From Bacteroidales bacterium (GTDB lineage: Bacteria > Bacteroidota > Bacteroidia > Bacteroidales > UBA932): a stretch of 64,000 bases of DNA. The notes beneath the pieces are model-generated. The model worked only from the letters and a program-made list of their open reading frames with translations, was not told the origin of the DNA and did not search any database. Location of the stretch: assembly GCA_017619675.1 (NCBI GenBank), contig JAFZRX010000007.1:123382-187381 (forward strand), in the 5' to 3' direction. Position numbers and translations under genes: made by a program. Shown here one piece after another: positions 33,336 to 40,858 of the stretch. Within the stretch, counting starts at the first letter, position 1. Every line of letters starts with the position of its first letter.

Positions 33336-34976
33336 ATGCGGCGTATACTGACCCTGATCTTCACCTCCTGTGTAATTTTATCCTGTGCAAGTCACAGGCA
33401 GGTCCATTCTGACCTGAAACAGGCGGACGCCATCATGTTCCAGCACCCGGACAGCGCCCTCGCCATCCTTCAGGGCATAAGCCCAAACGAACTGATTACT
33501 CAGGAAGAACGCGCATACCACGCCCTCCTGCTATCCCAGGCCCTTGACAGGAACGGTATAATTGTTAAGAACGACAGCATAATCACCCCTGCCCTGGACT
33601 ATTACCGCAATCACGGAAGCCAGGACCTCAAACTCCGGAACTGCTACTATGCCGCCACCATCGCGGAAAACGCCGGAGACACTGAGGCCGCCATGGAGTG
33701 GCTCGCCCGCGGCGAGGCCCACATCCCCCAGGCGAACGACCTGTACCACGCAGGCCACATCTACCTGATGAAATCCAGGCTGTACAAGGACCAGTATGAC
33801 TATTCCGCGGCGCTTGACAACGACCTCAAGTCCAGTTCCTACTTCAAGGAGAACCAATATCTGCCAAAATACGCCCTCTCCCAAATCTCCCTGGCCGATG
33901 ACTACCTCCATATGGACAACCTTGCCGCAGCTGGAGAGGCTCTCGATGTCCTAGTGCCATATTGGAACGACCTGAGCATTAATGTCAAGGCGAACTATTT
34001 TGAGACCAGGATTGACGTCGCTGCAGCCGCTAACGACACCCTATATGTCACAGCGCTCAAGGATTCCTGCTTCTCACAGATTTCAAACAGGGCCCTTCGC
34101 CCCTGGCTTGCCATATCTTATGCCTATTCATCCAGTGGAATGCTGGATTCCGCCCTCTACGTGCTAGGAGAGTACTCCAGATATTTCCCTGAATCCCTGG
34201 ACAGTGACTATTATACCCGTCTAGCGGAGGTATACGAGAAACAGGGTGACTACACTTCCTCCGTCGCAATGCTCAAGAAGGCGAACGAAGCGGACAAGAA
34301 GTTCATAAAGGAAGTGATGAACTCCGACACCCGCTTCATGGAAGAGCGATACAGGACCCAGCTGGAACAACTCCGTCAGAGACACCTCATCACAACCCTG
34401 ATTTCGTTATTCGTCGGTCTCCTGCTGATAGGATGGATAGTCATATACTTTATACGCAGGGCTTGGAAGAAAACACAGTTCAGCCTGAACAACCTGAGCA
34501 GCCAGTATGAAACCCTACAGAAGGAGAGGGACGCCCTCTGGGAGGCTCATCAGAAATCCGACATGATGAACGAGGAGACCAGGAAGGTTGTCACCGAGCG
34601 CCTTGCCTTGCTTGACAAGGTACTTCTGGGGCACATAACATCCAATCCCGCGGATTCGAAGGCGGCCAACGAGGGCATCGGCAAACTCCTCCAGAACAAG
34701 GACGAATTCATTAACTCCACGGCCATTTCGTTCGCCGCCAGCCACCCCAAGTTCGTAGACTTCCTGAAGCAACACAACCTGACCCGGTGGGAGATCGGCT
34801 ACTGCTGCCTTTTCCTCATGGGAATGTATTCCAAGGATATTGAGCCGCACTTCAGCAAGGCCGCCAGCAACACCTATAACAGCACAATCAGGAACAAGCT
34901 GGGCTTGTCCCTGAATGGCCAGAAGCTCAAGACCTATCTGCTTGAGACTTGCAAGAATCTTGAATCCGAATCCTGA
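33336..34976 (+). CDS. TPR sensor protein with membrane helix and C-terminal LuxR-like helix-turn-helix
   Basis: 546 residues from ATG 33336 (ATG 33330 lies too close to the -7 box). Lipobox-like LSCA near residue 18, about six TPR-like helix pairs (~residues 25-320), one membrane helix (ITTLISLFVGLLLIGWIVIYFI, ~355), a coiled coil, and a C-terminal domain FLKQHNLTRWEIGYCCLFLMG..SKDIEPHF....NTYNSTIRNKLGL that follows the LuxR/GerE helix pattern. Such Bacteroidota proteins are thought to pass an outside signal directly to DNA. The stop abuts the convergent GH31 gene; a link to it is a guess. Confidence 0.8.
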   Translation: MRRILTLIFTSCVILSCASHRQVHSDLKQADAIMFQHPDSALAILQGISPNELITQEERAYHALLLSQALDRNGIIVKNDSIITPALDYYRNHGSQDLKLRNCYYAATIAENAGDTEAAMEWLARGEAHIPQANDLYHAGHIYLMKSRLYKDQYDYSAALDNDLKSSSYFKENQYLPKYALSQISLADDYLHMDNLAAAGEALDVLVPYWNDLSINVKANYFETRIDVAAAANDTLYVTALKDSCFSQISNRALRPWLAISYAYSSSGMLDSALYVLGEYSRYFPESLDSDYYTRLAEVYEKQGDYTSSVAMLKKANEADKKFIKEVMNSDTRFMEERYRTQLEQLRQRHLITTLISLFVGLLLIGWIVIYFIRRAWKKTQFSLNNLSSQYETLQKERDALWEAHQKSDMMNEETRKVVTERLALLDKVLLGHITSNPADSKAANEGIGKLLQNKDEFINSTAISFAASHPKFVDFLKQHNLTRWEIGYCCLFLMGMYSKDIEPHFSKAASNTYNSTIRNKLGLSLNGQKLKTYLLETCKNLESES

Positions 34977-37217
34977 TTATTTCAGCCTCTTGAATACCGG
35001 GATGGCCTCCATATCCACGGGGACATCGCAATACTGACCGCCTATATAGACGGAGCCGTTGCGTATATCCTCCCATCCGGCATTGTTCGTTGGGAGGTAT
35101 ACCCTCCATGATGACACTCCACCCTCTGTAACGGGGCAAACCAGATAGTCCGGGCCGAACATGAACTCGCAGTCCTGCTGCAGGGCCTGCTCGTCCTGAG
35201 GGAAGTCAAAAATGAGCGGACGCATCAAGGTATAGTCCTCCTTCCATACCTTTCCTGCATTCTCCAGGATATAAGGGAGAAGGGCCTCGCGCTGGGCAAT
35301 GGCGGCCTTGAACAGGCGCTCCGTCTCAGGAGAGTACTCCCAAGGCTCAGTGCGGCTCTGATAGCCGTGTACGCGCATGAACGGGAGATATACGGAAGCC
35401 TGGATCCAGCGTATCATCCTTTCCTGATAGTCAGGATCAGTGTACTGGTTGCCGGGGCGGAAGAATCCGCCTGCGTCGTAGGTCCACCAGGGCAGGCCGG
35501 CGGCCATCTGGCCGAGGCCGCCCGCTATCTGGCGGCGCAGGGTGGCCCAGTCGTTGCCCACGTCACCGCTCCAGGTCACGGCGCCGTAGCGCTGGATGCC
35601 AGGGAAGGAACTGCGCGTCAGGATGACGGGCAGTTTGCCCGGGGCATCCTTGCGAAGGCCGTCATATACGGTCTGGACAACCTTGAGGGGATAAACGTTG
35701 CGGTAGAATTCGCCGGGAATCTGGTCCGGGCCTATGCGGCGGCCCTTGAGGTCGTCATTCTCCGGCTCGGTGGCGTCCTGCCACCATGCGTCAATACCTA
35801 TGGGAACAAGCTTTTCGCTGAAGTTCTTCCAATAGAAGGCGGCTGCGTCGGGCTGGAAGAAGTCCACCCATTCCGTACCTTCAATATAATATCCTTTAGC
35901 CTCAACCTCCTTGCCCAGTTCGGAATCGCGGCCAATGCGTGACCATACGGACAGCATCAGGTGCTGGTCCATGGAGTGGAGTTCGTCCACCATGGCCTTT
36001 GGATCCGGGTATTTGCCTTCGTCAAACTGCATGGCGTTCCAGCCGTACTTGCCCCACCACTGCCAGTCCTGGACAACGGTGCCCACGGGGATTTTTTCCG
36101 CATTGAGCCTGCGGGCGGCGGTCAGGAGCTGGTCCTGGGTATCGTAGCGCTCGCGGCAATGGATATAGCGGAAAATCCAGTCCGGAAGGGCCGGGACGTG
36201 GCCGGAAAGGGTGCGGAAACTGTGCATTACGGCATCGGCGTTGCCGGCGAATACGGTATAGTCAAGTCCTTCCGCTACAGGTGAGGAGAAGGTTGTATTG
36301 TCCGCCACGGCGCGCCAGAAAACGACAGGCGCATCGCCAAAGGTACCCTGCACCTCAAGCGAATGCCTGCCGGCGGACAACTGCGCCTTGACGGCGGCGG
36401 TAGGCGGCAGCCAGGTGTTGGAAATGTCTATTATGGGCTCCCCGTCCACTGCAAGGTACTGGCGGCGGGCCATGTCGCGGCCTACGTCCAGCAGGAGGGC
36501 GTACTCTCCGTCTGAAGGTACGTCAATCTCACCGATGAAGGTCCTGTACATACGGAATTCGCGGCGGTTGCCCGCAGTGCCCGTGGCGTTCACGGTCACT
36601 GAGCCGCCGTCCGCCTGGGTTTCCGTAAGCTTGATGCTGTTGTCAGCCGGGTTGAAGTCCGTGAGGCCGTAGTTGTGCCAGAGCAGGCCCCAGCCGCGGC
36701 TGGAAATGATCATTGGCAGAGATATCTGCGTGTTGACCTGAGTAAGGCGCCTGGTGAGGCCGCGGACGTCCAGGTATCCGTCCTGGAACTGGCCGGTTCC
36801 GTAAAGGTGCTCCCCCTTTGGAGAGTCGAAGGCCTGGCTTACGGCAAAGGCGGGCGAGCCGTCCACGCTTACCGGCTGGATGCTGCGGCCGCCGGGCAGC
36901 TCCTGGAGCAGCACGCGGCCCTCCGCATCCAGGAAGCGGAGCGTCTGCGACTCCGCGCTCCACTGGGCGGCCATCCGTGCGGTGCGCACGGTGACGTTGC
37001 CGCCGTCGCGCTCCACCTTATATTTGGGTGTCTTTACCTTCTGGGTGTAAATAAGTTCTCCAAGTTCAGGCGCTCCTTCAGGAGTCAGTCTCACGCGGAT
37101 TGCGTCCGCGGTTACAGGCTCAAGGCAAAGGGTGCCCTGAGGGGTGTCAATATTGACGGCTCCGGGCCGGCATGCCGCCAGCGACAGGAGACAAATAAGT
37201 AAAGGAAATCTTCTCAT
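34977..37217 (-). CDS. GH31 alpha-glycosidase with PA14 insert, probable alpha-xylosidase, lipoprotein
   Basis: 746 residues, lipobox LAAC. Nucleophile Asp481 in WWQDATEPE, acid/base Asp552 in WSGDVGNDW, and RYIHCRERYDTQ/GTVVQDWQWWG at the barrel start. A PA14-like insertion (~residues 215-315, FRMYRTFIGEIDVPSDGEYALLL) sits before the barrel, as in Xyl31-type xyloglucan alpha-xylosidases. It therefore probably removes alpha-1,6-xylose from xyloglucan oligosaccharides at the cell surface or periplasm. The -7 box lies only 4 bp before the ATG (37222-37229), hinting at a leaderless transcript. Alpha-glucosidase activity remains possible. Confidence 0.9.
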   Translation of the reverse strand: MRRFPLLICLLSLAACRPGAVNIDTPQGTLCLEPVTADAIRVRLTPEGAPELGELIYTQKVKTPKYKVERDGGNVTVRTARMAAQWSAESQTLRFLDAEGRVLLQELPGGRSIQPVSVDGSPAFAVSQAFDSPKGEHLYGTGQFQDGYLDVRGLTRRLTQVNTQISLPMIISSRGWGLLWHNYGLTDFNPADNSIKLTETQADGGSVTVNATGTAGNRREFRMYRTFIGEIDVPSDGEYALLLDVGRDMARRQYLAVDGEPIIDISNTWLPPTAAVKAQLSAGRHSLEVQGTFGDAPVVFWRAVADNTTFSSPVAEGLDYTVFAGNADAVMHSFRTLSGHVPALPDWIFRYIHCRERYDTQDQLLTAARRLNAEKIPVGTVVQDWQWWGKYGWNAMQFDEGKYPDPKAMVDELHSMDQHLMLSVWSRIGRDSELGKEVEAKGYYIEGTEWVDFFQPDAAAFYWKNFSEKLVPIGIDAWWQDATEPENDDLKGRRIGPDQIPGEFYRNVYPLKVVQTVYDGLRKDAPGKLPVILTRSSFPGIQRYGAVTWSGDVGNDWATLRRQIAGGLGQMAAGLPWWTYDAGGFFRPGNQYTDPDYQERMIRWIQASVYLPFMRVHGYQSRTEPWEYSPETERLFKAAIAQREALLPYILENAGKVWKEDYTLMRPLIFDFPQDEQALQQDCEFMFGPDYLVCPVTEGGVSSWRVYLPTNNAGWEDIRNGSVYIGGQYCDVPVDMEAIPVFKRLK

Positions 37218-37221
37218 ATAA

Positions 37222-37229
37222 CAAATATA
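37222..37229 (-). promoter_or_regulatory. Promoter -7 box of GH31 gene
   Basis: TATATTTG on the minus strand, 4 bp before ATG 37217. The gap leaves no room for a leader. Confidence 0.45.
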
Positions 37230-37341
37230 AGGAAAAGTGATGTTTGCACAAAACCGATGTCAAAAAAGTCCTATATGAAGTTTATTTAAAACACCCTTAT
37301 TGATTATCAATGAGTTAGCAAGCAAAAAATAAAGTTTATTA

Positions 37342-37373
37342 TTTGCATGGAAACTAGTTTCTGCGTAACTTTG
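37342..37373 (+). promoter_or_regulatory. Strong consensus promoter of a short orphan transcript
   Basis: TTTG (37342-37345), 20-bp spacer, TAACTTTG (37366-37373): an exact match to both parts of the Bacteroidota consensus. No normal gene follows; the transcript would run to the terminator at 37463-37499. Confidence 0.7.
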
Positions 37374-37379
37374 CAATAG

Positions 37380-37500
37380 TTAGAAATAATAAGACATGAA
37401 GTTTCAGACTGGGATCTGTGAAAAACTTCAAACTCTATCTAGTATCTAATCATTGCACACAAAAAGAGAAGCCCCGCCGGGATGGCGCGGCTTCTCTTTG
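37380..37500 (+). ncRNA. Candidate small RNA or micropeptide transcript (~120 nt)
   Basis: Between a perfect promoter and a strong terminator hairpin in an otherwise empty 296-bp gap. The RNA would fold into a stem TGAAGTTT/AAACTTCA (37397-37404 with 37423-37430) with an inner CAGA/TCTG stem, then the GC-rich terminator. It also holds a 17-codon frame, ATG 37396 to TAA 37449, whose ATG touches the stem. It could be a trans-acting sRNA or an expressed micropeptide. No known RNA family is recognised. Confidence 0.5.
37463..37499. terminator. Bidirectional intrinsic terminator after GH43 and after the small RNA
   Basis: AAAGAGAAGCC (37463-37473) pairs with GGCTTCTCTTT (37489-37499) around a GC-rich loop. 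T-runs exist on both strands: TTTTT for the minus strand ending the GH43 gene (stop 37514), and TTTGATTTTG on the plus strand. Confidence 0.85.
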
Positions 37501-37513
37501 ATTTTGAAAATGC

Positions 37514-38872
37514 CTACTTAAAGTTGACCCAGTCTACCTCAACGTGGTTACCGTCTGTCATGAGCATGTAAAGGTTGTGAACTCCCTTCACGCTGTTCTC
37601 CACCGTTATGGATTTTTCAGCCCATACGGGACTTCCCGGAACGTTGACTGTGGCGATGAGCGGTCCGTCAACGGCGTCCGCGCGGAGCTCTATCTTGCCG
37701 CCTGCAAGGGAGTGTACCCTGATGGTGGCTTCCTTTACGCCGTCCTCGAAATCTACCCTGTCATAGCTGATCCAGCGGGGCTCCCTCTCCTGGGTGGTGT
37801 TCCACAGGATAGCCTTCCATCCGTCAAAGGTGTACTCTGAATTCAGGAAGTCAACAGCGACGTACTTGTCTGACTTGTCGGAGTAGCGGTCAATCTGGAT
37901 AAGGGACTTGGCCTTTGTTGTACCTACGCCACGGAGGGTTGGAGTTACCATCTGGATTGTTCCGTCAGGATTGAAATAAAGGTAATCTATGCAGACTGAG
38001 CGGTTCTTGTCAAAGTACGGGGAATAGTCGTTGTGATGATAGAACAGGTACCACTGGCCGTCCAGCTCTATGAATGAGTGGTGGTTGGTCCAGCAGATCG
38101 TCTCGGACTGCTCCATGAACTTGCCCATGAAGGTATAAGGACCCATGGGGTTGTCCGCCATACAGTATGCGAGGGTCTCGCGTGCGTCCTCTACCCAAGG
38201 GAACGTGTAATAATACTTGCCGTTGCGCTTGAACAGGAACGGGCCCTCGGTCTGTCCGCGGGGGATGCCGGTGATGGTGATAGGCTCTGAATCAAGTTCA
38301 AGCATGTTGTCCTTGAGGCGTGCCAGCTGGAGGCCGCGGCCTGACCATGCCAGGTACGGAGTGCCGTCGTCATCGATGAAGATGCAAGGGTCTATTCCGC
38401 CTATTCCCTGGATTGGTTTCTCCTCGGGAACGAACGGGCCGTACGGGGTGTCGGAAATGGCTACGCCTATTCCGTTACCTGCGAAACGAGCTCCGGGTTC
38501 CGGTTTCTGCGGAGCCGGGAAGTAGAAGTAATACTTGCCGTTGTGGTAGTTGCAGTCAGGAGCCCACATGCTGTAGCCGGCTGCATTCACCCAAGGAACG
38601 TTGTCCTGGTCGACGATTACCCCGTGGTCAACCCAGTCCACCAGGTTGTCGGAGGAATAAACATGATAATCCGCCATACAGAACCAATCCTTGCGGGCAT
38701 AATCTGCCGGCGCGGGAATGTCGTGTGACGGATATACATAAACTCTGCCTTCGAATACGTGTGCGGAAGGATCCGCGCTGAAAGCGTCCCTGATGATAGG
38801 GTTCTGGGCAGAGAGGCTAACTGTGGCAGCGATGGCTGCGACGAGGATTACTGCGATTCTCTTTAGTTTCAT
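37514..38872 (-). CDS. GH43 glycoside hydrolase with C-terminal CBM6-like domain
   Basis: 452 residues from ATG 38872 with a cleavable signal peptide ending at LSAQ. Five-blade propeller with the GH43 triad: Asp34 (SADPSA), Asp161 (GGIDPCIF) and Glu209 (GQTEGPFLF). Residues ~325-452 form a beta-sandwich like CBM6 (YVAVDFLN..YTFDGW ... HNLYMLMTDG). Expected arabinofuranosidase or xylosidase on arabinan/arabinoxylan. The longer frame from 38911 is unlikely as it begins inside a large inverted repeat (38867-38920) that also covers the ATG. Followed by a strong terminator. Confidence 0.9.
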   Translation of the reverse strand: MKLKRIAVILVAAIAATVSLSAQNPIIRDAFSADPSAHVFEGRVYVYPSHDIPAPADYARKDWFCMADYHVYSSDNLVDWVDHGVIVDQDNVPWVNAAGYSMWAPDCNYHNGKYYFYFPAPQKPEPGARFAGNGIGVAISDTPYGPFVPEEKPIQGIGGIDPCIFIDDDGTPYLAWSGRGLQLARLKDNMLELDSEPITITGIPRGQTEGPFLFKRNGKYYYTFPWVEDARETLAYCMADNPMGPYTFMGKFMEQSETICWTNHHSFIELDGQWYLFYHHNDYSPYFDKNRSVCIDYLYFNPDGTIQMVTPTLRGVGTTKAKSLIQIDRYSDKSDKYVAVDFLNSEYTFDGWKAILWNTTQEREPRWISYDRVDFEDGVKEATIRVHSLAGGKIELRADAVDGPLIATVNVPGSPVWAEKSITVENSVKGVHNLYMLMTDGNHVEVDWVNFK

Positions 38873-38920
38873 ATATTGCGTAATTGAATGATTTGTCCAA
38901 ATCTTACGCAATATATGAAA
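38867..38920. repeat. Nested 54-bp inverted repeat at the GH43 start
   Basis: Left arm TTTCATATATTGCGTAA (38867-38883) is perfectly complementary to right arm TTACGCAATATATGAAA (38904-38920); the 20-bp centre contains another palindrome, GATTTGTCCAAATC (38890-38903). It fills the whole gap between the DUF4252 stop and the GH43 start and covers the GH43 ATG. Could be an operator or an RNA fold that hides the start codon. Confidence 0.85.
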
Positions 38921-39391
38921 TTAATTTATCAATTCCTCTAATGCTTCCCTGGGCATCTCGCCATTTATGCAAATAAAGCTGCATTCGTCCTGCTCGTAGG
39001 ACATCATCACGAATCCCGTGACAATGGCGTCGTTCCCCATGGTGTACATGCGCATTACCTCGCCGTCCTCCTTGGCCTCCATGAGCATCTCGTAGGTGCC
39101 GCGCTTGATGAAGCGGTCAACGTCCTTCTTGATGTCATCGTTGATTGCCGGATTCTCGCTGCTGATGATGTACATTCCGGTGAGGGTCTTGATGATGGGA
39201 CCAAGGTTCACGCTCTCCCCTTCCAGGTCAATGTCAGGGATCTTCTTCATGAGCTTGAACATTGCCGGGGAAATGTACACTGCGCTCACACCTTCCGCCT
39301 CTGAATATTTGTTATAGATAGACTTGCCGTCCTGGGCAAGGGCACTGGTGCCAATCAATGCTGCCAGCGCGATCAAGATAAACTTTTTCAT
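38921..39391 (-). CDS. DUF4252-family secreted protein (distal copy)
   Basis: 156 residues with signal peptide (LIGTSALAQ). The body GVSAVYISPAMFKLMKKIP ... YEMLMEAKEDGEVMRMYT ... FVMMSYEQDECSFICINGEM fits DUF4252, periplasmic proteins common next to ECF sigma genes in Bacteroidota. Function unknown. Start overlaps the stop of the membrane protein at 39388 by 4 bp (ATGA), so it ends a four-gene unit starting at 40767. A second DUF4252 protein heads the same unit. Confidence 0.88.
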   Translation of the reverse strand: MKKFILIALAALIGTSALAQDGKSIYNKYSEAEGVSAVYISPAMFKLMKKIPDIDLEGESVNLGPIIKTLTGMYIISSENPAINDDIKKDVDRFIKRGTYEMLMEAKEDGEVMRMYTMGNDAIVTGFVMMSYEQDECSFICINGEMPREALEELIN

Positions 39392-39774
39392 TTTGTGCTA
39401 TTGATAATTCTGTTAACTGTATCCAATGATTCTTCTGCGAGCATGGCGGACTGCACACCGCGGTCCATCTGCTTTGAAATGAGGGCGAAAGTCTCCTCCA
39501 CCTTGGCGTACGCCAGGAGCGGGTCCTCATAGGTGTCCTTGGGGTTTCGCGGGATTATGAAGAAGACGCTGAGGCACGCGGCTGCGAACATGCTGAGCAG
39601 GGTGTATGTGAGCCACATGGACCTTTGATGCTTCCTTGCCGATGCGAACGCCGCGGCGGCAACGCTGTCCTTCACCGCGGAGCGGAGGTCCTCAGGGACG
39701 CGCACGCCGTCTTCGCGTGCAATCTGCTCCAGACGCTCATAACTTGTGTTCTCTATTTCCTGCAATGTTTTCAT
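39388..39774 (-). CDS. Membrane protein downstream of ECF sigma factor, probable anti-sigma factor
   Basis: 128 residues. Soluble N-terminal helical part (residues 1-50, with LEQIAREDGVRVPEDL), one membrane helix (WLTYTLLSMFAAACLSVFFII, ~residues 54-74) and a periplasmic tail. The start overlaps the sigma gene stop by 4 bp, the usual position of anti-sigma factors. No zinc-binding HxxxCxxC motif is seen, so the assignment rests on context and topology. Confidence 0.7.
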   Translation of the reverse strand: MKTLQEIENTSYERLEQIAREDGVRVPEDLRSAVKDSVAAAAFASARKHQRSMWLTYTLLSMFAAACLSVFFIIPRNPKDTYEDPLLAYAKVEETFALISKQMDRGVQSAMLAEESLDTVNRIINSTK

Positions 39775-40250
39775 ATCGCTTCCTTTATCTTTTTCCTGGC
39801 CCGGCTTATCATAACCCTTACAGCCAGATTGCTCATTCCCGTTTCTTTCGCTATCTGCTCGTAGTCCATTCCGCGGAGCAGTTTCATTTCAAGCACGGCC
39901 CTCTGCTTGGCCGGAAGTTTCCTGATTGCCCGCTGCAGCCTCTCTAACTGTTCCTTTGCCGCCTGCGGGCCGTCCGCCGTGTCGGGCGCCGCTATCTCGT
40001 CCGTCAGGTCCGCCCTTGGCCGGCGGTTCTCCTTCCTGATACGGTCTATGCACATGTTCTTGAGCAGCCTTATTCCGTAGCCCATGGGGTTGTGCACATT
40101 GTCCAGCGTATCCCTTGAATCCCAAAGCTTTATGTACAGGTCCTGCACGGCATCCCTTGCATCCTGGTCATCTTCCAGGATATAGAAGGCCACCTTGTAG
40201 AGGCCGTCCGTCAGAGGCAGGTAGATGTCGCAGAACTCCTTGTACTCCAT
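39771..40250 (-). CDS. ECF sigma-70 factor
   Basis: 159 residues, normal for an ECF sigma. Region 2: LTDGLYKVAFYILEDDQDARDAVQDLYIKLWDSRD (~residues 12-47, -10 recognition and core binding). Region 4: IRKLPAKQRAVLEMKLLRGMDYEQIAKETGMSNLAVRVMISRARKKIKEAI. Directs RNA polymerase to a small regulon, probably including its own operon. It sits between two DUF4252 genes and before the putative anti-sigma gene, with 1-bp and overlapping junctions. Confidence 0.94.
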   Translation of the reverse strand: MEYKEFCDIYLPLTDGLYKVAFYILEDDQDARDAVQDLYIKLWDSRDTLDNVHNPMGYGIRLLKNMCIDRIRKENRRPRADLTDEIAAPDTADGPQAAKEQLERLQRAIRKLPAKQRAVLEMKLLRGMDYEQIAKETGMSNLAVRVMISRARKKIKEAI

Positions 40251-40251
40251 A

Positions 40252-40767
40252 TCACTCTGACGCTATGGCCAATACCTTATCAAGGGAAATGGAACCAAAG
40301 AGGCATACCAGGGTGCAGTCATCCGGACTGAAAAGGACAAAGTCCTTGATCTTGTCGCCCTTGTCGTCCACAACTCCGTACATACGCATCATTTCAGATC
40401 CGTCCTTGACTTCCATGAGCATCTCGGCTCCGTCCAGGAGCCTGCCCACCCTTTGTGAAAAGCCTTGCCTGACCTCCGGCGCGCAGTCTGAGTATTCTAC
40501 CACCGCGAGTTTCTTTATGCCCTTCATCGCCCGCATTACGTCTTTCATTTCAGGGTCGTCGGAATGTGCCGCCCCTGTCTGTACCAAGGCTTTTACAATT
40601 CTAGTTCCCAGCCTTCCGACCTTGACGGCCTCGAAGCCGTCGTAGTGCTTGTACTCATTGATGAGCATTGAAATCTGTGTTCCAGGCACCGGCTTTGCCG
40701 GTTTTTCTGCGAGACCCGCCAGAGGCAGGGCCAAGGCTATGACGATTATGATGAACAGTCTTCTCAT
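40252..40767 (-). CDS. DUF4252-family secreted protein (proximal copy)
   Basis: 171 residues, signal peptide (LALPLAGLAEKP). Same pattern as the product at 38921: INEYKHYDGFEAVKVG, GRLLDGAEMLMEVKDGSEMMRMYGVVDD, FVLFSPDDCTLVCLFGSI. It is the first gene of the ECF sigma unit, 1 bp before the sigma gene. Two DUF4252 copies around a sigma/anti-sigma pair is a recurrent Bacteroidota arrangement; role unknown, possibly in signal sensing at the envelope. Confidence 0.87.
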   Translation of the reverse strand: MRRLFIIIVIALALPLAGLAEKPAKPVPGTQISMLINEYKHYDGFEAVKVGRLGTRIVKALVQTGAAHSDDPEMKDVMRAMKGIKKLAVVEYSDCAPEVRQGFSQRVGRLLDGAEMLMEVKDGSEMMRMYGVVDDKGDKIKDFVLFSPDDCTLVCLFGSISLDKVLAIASE

Positions 40768-40777
40768 TTTTAATTAG

Positions 40778-40809
40778 GAAGCCGGGAATTGGAAACCCGG
40801 ACCGGCTTC
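40778..40809. repeat. Hairpin between GH3 and the ECF sigma unit
   Basis: GAAGCCGG (40778-40785) pairs with CCGGCTTC (40802-40809). On the minus strand it follows the GH3 stop by 50 bp and precedes the DUF4252 start; no long T-run follows, so it is at best a weak or attenuating terminator. Confidence 0.55.
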
Positions 40810-40858
40810 ATTCAAATGACGCCGCAGTCCGGGATTTGTTACAGAATTATCATGAAAA

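Noticed and set aside
38867-38920. Invertible promoter
   Set aside because: The segment between the arms is only 20 bp, too short for known invertible promoters, and no site-specific invertase is nearby; an operator or RNA fold is more likely.
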